Position numbers and translations under genes: made by a program. Positions 1-5,089 of a stretch of DNA of 5,089 nucleotides are shown piece by piece. The notes beneath the pieces were generated by a model. The model was not told where the DNA came from. It saw only the letters and a program-made list of their open reading frames with translations, and searched no databases. The DNA is from Bacteroidales bacterium (GTDB lineage Bacteria; Bacteroidota; Bacteroidia; Bacteroidales; BM520), in the NCBI GenBank assembly GCA_028701815.1, contig JAQVPY010000150.1, positions 1-5,089 of the forward strand, given 5' to 3'. Position 1 is the stretch's first letter, and every line of letters begins with the position of its first letter.

Positions 1-145
1 CTCCCACGATATATTCGTTGAAATAGCCGTTACCGTCGGTTTCATCGTTTTTGTAATAGAAGCTCATCTTAGCTTGGGCGTAGGTATAGGCTATATCTTT
101 TGGTGTTATGAAAGAGAATGAAAATTCTCCGTTTGAGATTGAAAC
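1..145 (-). pseudogene. porU: In-frame continuation of porU after the stop (partial, runs off the window)
   Basis: Reading the minus strand in the porU frame past the TAA at 148-146 gives 48 further sense codons with no other stop. The residues begin VSISNGEFSFSFITPKDIAY and continue through YAQAKMSFYYKNDE to YFNEYIVG. This is the expected PorU continuation: the family has an 'nG.FsFsFivPKDI.Y.yg.akisfYa' strand pattern just after the 'n.LykG' segment that ends the upstream ORF. The gene is therefore split by a point nonsense change and not by a frameshift. The missing downstream part should hold the rest of the post-catalytic domain and PorU's own CTD. No convincing internal start is visible; the first ATG is 27 codons after the stop. 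An artefactual base call or stop readthrough would make this simply part of one intact porU gene. Confidence 0.8.
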
Positions 146-3088
146 TTATCCTTTATACAGCAGGCTGTTATCAATATAAAAATATTGTATCGGAGCGTTG
201 TCGTTACCGAGGGTATAGGTGAGAGCCGGTTTGTCGTGAACTTCGGGGAAGAGGGTGCCGTTGAAATCGGACAGTATATCTCCGTTGACATCGCAGAGGT
301 GTCCGTTTATTGTGACATGAGAGAAGGCGCTGATGGTATCGTTAGAAATGCCGTCGACGAGTATTTCATCGATATCTACCGAATTGTAGTGAGGGTAATT
401 AAGGGATATTGCAGGGTCTCCGAAGAGGGTATAGGCGGCTGTGTTAAAGACATATTTGCTATATCCTTCGTTTTTAGCCATAGTTGTAATATCTCCGATA
501 TTTAGAAACTGTTTGTTGTTTTTTCTGTTAAAGGCATTATTAAAGAATGCGGAGCAGATGACCATATTACCGGGGGCGGAGGTAACTCTGTTGGTAGTAA
601 ACATTCCCACAGCGCCGCCCTTACTGTTAAGGAATACCTGTTCGCCTGCTGAAAAAACGGCAGGGTTATCGCAGCGTGCGAATTCGCAGGTGGCTGAGAT
701 AAAGAAGGTAAGGCGGTCGTAATTACGCCAGCTGTTGATGTCGGCGATAGCAATCAGCTGTTCGAGAGCGAGTTGTTTTTCGCTGCCGTGTCCGGCATAG
801 CAGGTGATGAGTGAGCCTTGTTCAATGCGGGCGTTGATGACGCTTGTGACTTCAGGGTAACGTTGACCTCCGGCGCTTGATTCCTGGGGGTATGCCCCTG
901 CATATATCTTATTGATATTAAATTCTTTGTGACTGTTGTCTATTATTGATGAGTATATCTCGCAATGTTCGAGGTGATATACTTCTCCGTTATCAGCGTC
1001 GTCGGCGATAAAGGTCAGCATATTTTTCCAGTTGCCTGTTTTGCTGCCTCCGCCGGTGGCATAATGAAGGATTTTGTTGACGGCGCTGGTGGCATAATCG
1101 ACGGTATTGACGGGGATACGACCGATAGCTATATCAAGTTTGTCGCCTTCAGACATCAAGCCTTCGCCGTCGTCGAGAAAACCGAAGAAGTCGTCGGTGG
1201 CATAAGAGATGCCGTTATGAAGAGGGGTTGAGTCCTTAGAATTATATATAGGTATGAAGTTCGTATTTGATGGCAGTCTGTCGAGGGGGTCGTAGGAGGC
1301 GTCGCCAAACAGCAGGAGGTATTGTGGTTCTTCGCCTTCGTCGGCTCTGTCGTACCACATCTTCATCATATCGCGTATTGCGCAGATATCCTGTTTGCCG
1401 GAAGAAAACTCATTGAACACAGTTTCTTTATCAAACATATATGTGGTGAGACCCTGTGCGTTATGGTAATCGTAAAGGAGTTTAGCCTGTTCTTTAAAGT
1501 CGGCATAATAGACTATCACCATATCCGGAATCGGCATGCCGTGAATGTTCTGATTGTTTATTTTTCCCTCAAAGGAAACGGCTTTATAATCTGTCGCGTC
1601 GTAGCATATAAATTGTCGGAGGGTATCAGTAGGGAAGTCGAAAGTAATGACTCCGGAGGATACGGAGGTTTCAACTTTCAGCGGTTCTACGGGGTTAGTG
1701 ATATCAAGAACGGTAGCATTTGAGCTTGAACTGATCTTGAAGCGGGCAATCTCGCCGTTGGTATCATCGGGGTGACATCTGAACAGGAGTTGTCCCGAAG
1801 AGAACGACAGTTGGCGGTAGGCGTTGATATAGATATATCTGAGCCATGCGGTAGCTGTGCTTTCGGGCTTGTAGAAAGTCATTTGTACCGACAGGTTGTC
1901 TGACGACGGAGTAAAAGACACTCTGTCTTTTACTGTTCGGGCGTATAGATTTCCGAGTGTCGACTCGGCGACGACGGCGAGGGTATGTGTCTTATTGAAG
2001 TTTCCCAGTGTGACTGAAAGTTGAGATGAGGCAGTATTTTGTCTCGCGGCAAATTCATACGCCATGAAGCCCTGTTTTGAGGTTACAATATTAGGGAAGT
2101 TAAAAGAAAACGACTGTGTCGTGGTAGAGGCAAAATTCTCACCGTACCATGGTTTCCCGGATGCGATAGGAGATGTGGAGGCTTTTTCGTGTGCCTGACA
2201 GTCCAAAAACTGTGTGAGAGTCGCGGAGGCGGTTCCCGTGACGGGCTCTCTGAAAGAGATTCGTTTACCCTGTCCGGAGCCGTAGGTTAGAAAATATGCC
2301 GTCTGTCGGGTGTAGAGGTTCCTGACGAAAAGGAACATGTTGTCGGCAGAGGAGAAAGACCATTCGTCGGGACCGGTTCCGAAAAACACGATATAGTCAT
2401 TACTGTCGAAGCTGCCGTCATTTTCGCCGGAGACAGTGATAGGAAGCTCATGCAGGTCGTCGTAGCGTGCCACGCCGGCTTTTTCCGGCAGCATCTTACA
2501 TCCGTTGCCGTAAATCTTTATTGTTCGCGGGTCTATCTTGTCGACTTCTATTCCGAGGTCTTTAAGCTGTTGATAAGAGATCTTGTACATGCCGTCTTCC
2601 GACAGAACAAATTTATACCAGTTGCCTGATGCAAGGACAGAAGATGTCTTGGTGCTTTTAACATTTTTGCCGTAGCTGCCAAAATCCTCGGATTCTTTTA
2701 TCAGAATATAATAAGAGTCGAGTTTCTCATATCCGGCGGTGAGTTCGTTATATCTTATCGGCACTGTTATGCAGCAGAGCTCGGGCTGTTTTTTTGTGTA
2801 TGAAAAGCGGTGGATGAAGGTAAACTCGTCGGTGATAGCGTCGACTATGCTGTCGGGGATGAGGTCTCTGTTGACAGGAGACACAGCGCCGGCTAAGAAG
2901 GATACGTCGATGCGGTTGTGAGCTAACGGGAACTTTTCTATTACTACGGGCATGGAGCCGGTAGTCTCCGTATATGTGGCATTACTGAATTCAAAACGGT
3001 TCGGCTGCCACTCTACTTTGTATTGCTGTGAGTAACAGTATACAAATGAAATGAGCAGATATATAATAAAAAGTAGTTTCTTCATCAT
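146..3088 (-). CDS. porU: PorU, T9SS C25-family sortase/peptidase, interrupted by an in-frame stop
   Basis: PorU is the cell-surface C25 (gingipain-like) cysteine peptidase that removes the CTD signal from T9SS cargo and helps attach the cargo to the outer surface. Numbering here is from the ATG at 3088. A signal peptide covers about residues 1-20 (KKLL, then a hydrophobic run ending VYCYSQ). The N-terminal PorU module follows, with SVLASGNWYKF near 150 and IYGNGCKMLPE near 192. A beta-rich region precedes the peptidase domain at about 520-900. That domain carries LLLFGDASYDP (~591), YATDDFFGFLDD (~629), GHGSE with the catalytic His at ~767 and ATCEF with the catalytic Cys at ~801. The frame stops at TAA (148-146), right after SLLYKG, but PorU-like sequence continues beyond it, so the 980-residue product is truncated; P. 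gingivalis PorU has roughly 1,150 residues. The start is ATG 3088 or ATG 3085. A TTG at 3091 extends the frame by one codon and is less likely. There is no clear Shine-Dalgarno site. The gene is divergent from porP/gldJ. Confidence 0.93.
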   Translation of the reverse strand: MMKKLLFIIYLLISFVYCYSQQYKVEWQPNRFEFSNATYTETTGSMPVVIEKFPLAHNRIDVSFLAGAVSPVNRDLIPDSIVDAITDEFTFIHRFSYTKKQPELCCITVPIRYNELTAGYEKLDSYYILIKESEDFGSYGKNVKSTKTSSVLASGNWYKFVLSEDGMYKISYQQLKDLGIEVDKIDPRTIKIYGNGCKMLPEKAGVARYDDLHELPITVSGENDGSFDSNDYIVFFGTGPDEWSFSSADNMFLFVRNLYTRQTAYFLTYGSGQGKRISFREPVTGTASATLTQFLDCQAHEKASTSPIASGKPWYGENFASTTTQSFSFNFPNIVTSKQGFMAYEFAARQNTASSQLSVTLGNFNKTHTLAVVAESTLGNLYARTVKDRVSFTPSSDNLSVQMTFYKPESTATAWLRYIYINAYRQLSFSSGQLLFRCHPDDTNGEIARFKISSSSNATVLDITNPVEPLKVETSVSSGVITFDFPTDTLRQFICYDATDYKAVSFEGKINNQNIHGMPIPDMVIVYYADFKEQAKLLYDYHNAQGLTTYMFDKETVFNEFSSGKQDICAIRDMMKMWYDRADEGEEPQYLLLFGDASYDPLDRLPSNTNFIPIYNSKDSTPLHNGISYATDDFFGFLDDGEGLMSEGDKLDIAIGRIPVNTVDYATSAVNKILHYATGGGSKTGNWKNMLTFIADDADNGEVYHLEHCEIYSSIIDNSHKEFNINKIYAGAYPQESSAGGQRYPEVTSVINARIEQGSLITCYAGHGSEKQLALEQLIAIADINSWRNYDRLTFFISATCEFARCDNPAVFSAGEQVFLNSKGGAVGMFTTNRVTSAPGNMVICSAFFNNAFNRKNNKQFLNIGDITTMAKNEGYSKYVFNTAAYTLFGDPAISLNYPHYNSVDIDEILVDGISNDTISAFSHVTINGHLCDVNGDILSDFNGTLFPEVHDKPALTYTLGNDNAPIQYFYIDNSLLYKG

Positions 3089-3220
3089 CAAGAATTAAAT
3101 TGCAATATTACAATAAAATTAACGAACTTTCTGTTAAAATTATTATAAAAACTTCTTGTGCGAAAAATGATGAATACTCGAGAATTATTTATATTTTTGC
3201 CATGCGAAAACAAGAAACGT
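3089..3220. promoter_or_regulatory. Divergent AT-rich intergenic region between porU and porP
   Basis: These roughly 130 bases must hold the promoters for porU (leftward) and for porP-gldJ (rightward), because the two start codons face away from each other. The segment is clearly more AT-rich than the flanking genes. A near match to the Bacteroidota -7 consensus TAnnTTTG lies on the minus strand at 3110-3103 (TAATATTG), but it leaves a leader of only about 10 bases for porU. A heptamer AAAATTA is repeated at 3116-3122 and 3136-3142, and a weak 5-bp inverted repeat TTAAC/GTTAA lies at 3119-3123 and 3133-3137. None of these is strong enough to name an operator. No riboswitch or RNA gene is evident. 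Confidence 0.5.
3192..3199 (+). promoter_or_regulatory. Candidate -7 promoter box for porP-gldJ
   Basis: TATTTTTG matches the Bacteroidota housekeeping -7 consensus TAnnTTTG exactly. It would put transcription start near 3205, giving a leader of about 15 bases before the ATG at 3221. No TTTG-type -33 box is visible about 20 bases upstream, so support is partial. If real, this promoter excludes the upstream in-frame starts at 3158 (GTG), 3167 and 3170 (ATG). Confidence 0.3.
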
Positions 3221-4150
3221 ATGAGAAAGTGTCTTGTGTTGATATTTTTTTTATTCAACTGCATGATTGTTAGTGCACAAGATCCTGCTTTTTCACAGTT
3301 TTATGCTTGTCCGCTATATCTCAATCCCGCGTTGGCGGGTAATGTGGAGTGTGGTAGGGCGAGTTGCAATTACCGGAGGCAATGGCCGCAGTTTGGGGCG
3401 TTTGATACATATAGTGTGACGTATGATCAGAGTCTGCCGCAGATAAAAAGCGGTTTCGGCGTGCAGATGCTCGCTTTTTTGCCCGGTGAAGTGATAAGAA
3501 ACTATTACGTCAATGTTTTTTATGCGTATCAGTTAAGGCTTGCGGAGGACATCTATTTGCGGGCAGGAGTTTCCGGGGGGATGAAGATAGATGATGTGGC
3601 TGTTGAGAACATATTGTTGCCTGACGGTACGACGGGTACGAGTGAGGGGATGGTTGATTCCATCGCGATCTCTCCCGACTTTAGTGGAGGTCTTTACCTC
3701 TCGTTCTTTGATAAATTTTACGGCGGTTTGAGCGTTGCTCACTTCTCCAATACAGTCGATGACCTCGCAATAAAATACACAGTTCACGGCGGCGCGGAGT
3801 TTCCCTTGGACAATAACGGCTATTATGCCATTTCTCCAAATTTTCTGTATCAGCATCAGGGAAACTTTAATCAAGTCAACGTGGGAGTATATGCCCTGTT
3901 GCGGTGGATTACTCTCGGCGTATGGTATAAGGGTAATTTGCGCGGCGGCGGAGCAGACACCCATGTGATATGTCCCCTCGTCGGACTGGAATGGAGAAAT
4001 TTTTCTCTCGGATATTCCTACGATGTGAACATCTCCGGAGTCGGCCTTCAGTCGCAAGGCGCTCATGAGATTTCCCTCGCTTGGAACTTCTGCATTTATG
4101 TGGAAAAACAAAAAAGAGTGCTCAAAGCAATAAAATCGCCACGTTTTTAG
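3221..4150 (+). CDS. PorP/SprF-family T9SS outer-membrane protein
   Basis: This is a 309-residue PorP/SprF-family beta-barrel protein. Family members are integral outer-membrane proteins. P. gingivalis PorP is essential for T9SS secretion, while F. johnsoniae SprF is a SprB-specific partner; most genomes carry several paralogues, so I leave the symbol blank. A signal peptide covers residues 1-20 (MRKCLVLIFF to VSAQ), with cleavage expected before DPAFSQFY. The diagnostic N-terminal block follows: DPAFSQFYACPLYLNPALAG, CGRASCNYRRQWP and TYSVTYDQ. Alternating aromatic and glycine-rich strands lead to GYSYDVN (~264) and GAHEISLAWNF (~280), the typical C-terminal strand. Length is normal for the family. 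The start at 3221 is preferred because it places the signal peptide at the N-terminus; the frame stays open to a GTG at 3158, which would add 21 non-hydrophobic-leading residues. It ends in TAG, 41 bases before gldJ on the same strand, so the two are probably cotranscribed. The tail ends IKSPRF. Confidence 0.93.
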   Translation: MRKCLVLIFFLFNCMIVSAQDPAFSQFYACPLYLNPALAGNVECGRASCNYRRQWPQFGAFDTYSVTYDQSLPQIKSGFGVQMLAFLPGEVIRNYYVNVFYAYQLRLAEDIYLRAGVSGGMKIDDVAVENILLPDGTTGTSEGMVDSIAISPDFSGGLYLSFFDKFYGGLSVAHFSNTVDDLAIKYTVHGGAEFPLDNNGYYAISPNFLYQHQGNFNQVNVGVYALLRWITLGVWYKGNLRGGGADTHVICPLVGLEWRNFSLGYSYDVNISGVGLQSQGAHEISLAWNFCIYVEKQKRVLKAIKSPRF

Positions 4151-4191
4151 TTATTAGTTATAGATATTGTTTAAAAAAATTGAAAAATACG

Positions 4192-5089
4192 ATGATGAAA
4201 TCGAAAAGAACAGTTTTATTTTTGTTGATGTTATTAGTTGTAGCAGTGATGTTTCCGAGTTGTAAAGGCAATAGATCCACAGGATCTGCCACCACAGGAT
4301 GGAAATATAACAGCGCAGAAAACGGCGGTTTTACCGTAGCAAACAATTATAAAGAACAGGTTACAGGTCCCGGCCTCGTTTTTATCGAAGGCGGAACATT
4401 CATTATGGGTCAAGTTACCGATAATGTTATGGGCGAATACGATAATACTCCGAGAAGAGTCTCTATCTCCTCTTTTTATATGGATGAAACAGAGGTCGCA
4501 AATATCGATTATCTTGAATATATTTACTGGCTGTCGAGAATTTACGGACAGGATCATTATGATATCGTCCGCAATGCTCTCCCTGACACTCTGGTATGGC
4601 GCTCAAAATTGGGATATAATGAGCCGATGGTAACAAATTACCTCCGTCACCCCGCATACAGAAATTATCCTGTAGTCGGCGTATCCTGGGTTCAGGCCAG
4701 AGATTATTGCCTCTGGCGTTCGGATCGTGTTAATGAACAGCTCCTCGTAAACGCAGGTATCTTGAATCATGACCCCGCTCAAAACAGCGCAGATCATTTC
4801 ACTACAGCAACATATCTGGCTAATCAATACGTAGGTAACGTTAATAAAAACCTTGTCGACTATAATCCTAATGGAACAGGCGAAAGAGCTGCAAAATGGG
4901 AAGACGGTATTTTGTTGCCCAACTACAGACTCCCGACAGAGGCCGAATGGGAATATGCCGCATACGGTCTTATAGGAAATACCTATGCCAATAATGTTAC
5001 TGGCAAAGATATTGTGGAGGTCATGAAAAGAGGTTATTTTACTACCGACACCTCTTACACGTTGGAAACCGTCTATCACAATGCCCCCC
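4192..5089 (+). CDS. gldJ: GldJ-like gliding/T9SS lipoprotein with FGE-sulfatase-like domain (3' partial)
   Basis: GldJ is an outer-membrane lipoprotein required for gliding in F. johnsoniae and linked to the stability of the GldK component of the T9SS. The window holds 299 codons and no stop. A lipoprotein signal peptide covers residues 1-23 (MMKSKRTVLFLLMLLVVAVM, then FPS) with the lipidated Cys at 24. The GldJ-type N-terminus follows: TGWKYN (35-40), GGF (45-47) and PGLVFIEGGTFIMGQV (60-75). The FGE-like fold then shows SFYMDETEV (94-102), LPDTLVWRSKLGYNEPM (130-146), NYLRHPAY (149-156), YPVVGVSW (159-166), RSDRVNE (176-182) and LPNYRLPTEAEWEYAA (242-257). GldK/PorK normally has different spacers around these motifs (for example a GFYMDDTEITNNEYR-type block), so GldJ fits better. 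The start is ATG 4192 or ATG 4195; the leader is A-rich without a Shine-Dalgarno site. No terminator separates it from porP. FGE-like catalytic function is not expected in this family. Confidence 0.88.
   Translation, partial: MMKSKRTVLFLLMLLVVAVMFPSCKGNRSTGSATTGWKYNSAENGGFTVANNYKEQVTGPGLVFIEGGTFIMGQVTDNVMGEYDNTPRRVSISSFYMDETEVANIDYLEYIYWLSRIYGQDHYDIVRNALPDTLVWRSKLGYNEPMVTNYLRHPAYRNYPVVGVSWVQARDYCLWRSDRVNEQLLVNAGILNHDPAQNSADHFTTATYLANQYVGNVNKNLVDYNPNGTGERAAKWEDGILLPNYRLPTEAEWEYAAYGLIGNTYANNVTGKDIVEVMKRGYFTTDTSYTLETVYHNAP

Noticed and set aside
146..148. TAA as a recoded sense codon (alternative genetic code)
   Set aside because: Only one in-frame stop occurs across three genes, and porP ends normally at TAG. 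A recoded code would be expected to show TAA repeatedly within coding frames.
106..291. Small minus-strand frame overlapping the porU stop region
   Set aside because: It is in a different frame from both porU parts; the porU frame explains the sequence on both sides of the stop, so no separate small gene or frameshift is needed.
185..1723. Several plus-strand open frames (for example 185-505, 441-722, 965-1231, 1322-1723)
   Set aside because: They lie antisense to porU, show no family motifs, and are compositional shadows of a well-supported gene.
3202..3273. Short upstream frame (ATG at 3202) overlapping the porP start in another frame, a possible leader peptide
   Set aside because: It has 23 codons, no attenuator-like structure or codon run, and lies mostly within the porP signal-peptide coding region; it is easily explained by chance.
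3533..4111. Minus-strand open frame of about 190 codons opposite porP
   Set aside because: The plus strand is a clear PorP/SprF protein; the antisense translation has no recognisable motifs or signal.
4151..4191. Possible terminator between porP and gldJ
   Set aside because: No GC-rich stem precedes the A- and T-rich bases; the 41-base gap looks like an intra-operon spacer.
4151..4243. Near-identical 13-mers TTATTAGTTATAG (4151) and TTATTAGTTGTAG (4231)
   Set aside because: The second encodes Leu/Val in the GldJ signal peptide and the first lies in AT-rich spacer; two short low-complexity copies do not make a repeat element.
4603..5079. Minus-strand open frame of about 158 codons opposite gldJ
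   Set aside because: It is antisense to a protein with many conserved GldJ motifs and looks like a shadow frame.

Overview
The window comes from a Bacteroidota (Bacteroidetes) genome, probably Bacteroidales-like or a relative. All three genes belong to families known from the type IX secretion system (T9SS) and gliding-motility machinery, which is confined to that phylum. The sequence also lacks strong Shine-Dalgarno sites and has A-rich leaders, which fits the phylum. A more precise lineage cannot be read from this fragment.

Layout: positions 1-3088 (minus strand) hold porU, the C25-family cysteine peptidase and sortase of the T9SS. Its reading frame has a TAA stop at 148-146. The same frame then continues to the window edge (145-2) with sequence that still reads as PorU, so the gene is interrupted by a nonsense codon and its C-terminal end lies outside the window. 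A compact AT-rich divergent intergenic region (about 3089-3220) separates porU from a plus-strand pair. The first of the pair, at 3221-4150, is a PorP/SprF-family outer-membrane protein. The second, from 4192 to beyond 5089, is a lipoprotein with a formylglycine-generating-enzyme (FGE)-like domain. Its motifs match GldJ rather than GldK/PorK.

How they work together (family knowledge plus inference): T9SS cargo crosses the outer membrane and has its C-terminal domain (CTD) signal removed by PorU, which attaches the cargo to the surface. PorP/SprF proteins are outer-membrane partners of the T9SS core and of surface adhesins. GldJ is an outer-membrane lipoprotein linked to the GldK ring and to gliding. 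In Flavobacterium johnsoniae gldJ lies next to porU. Here the same two families are neighbours, but a porP-like gene sits between them and porU is divergent.

The most notable observation is the in-frame stop in porU. As read, the product would keep its catalytic His and Cys but lose the end of the protein, where the family's own CTD signal lies. I see no RNA genes, CRISPR arrays, insertion sequences or convincing terminators, and no evidence of a wholly new system.
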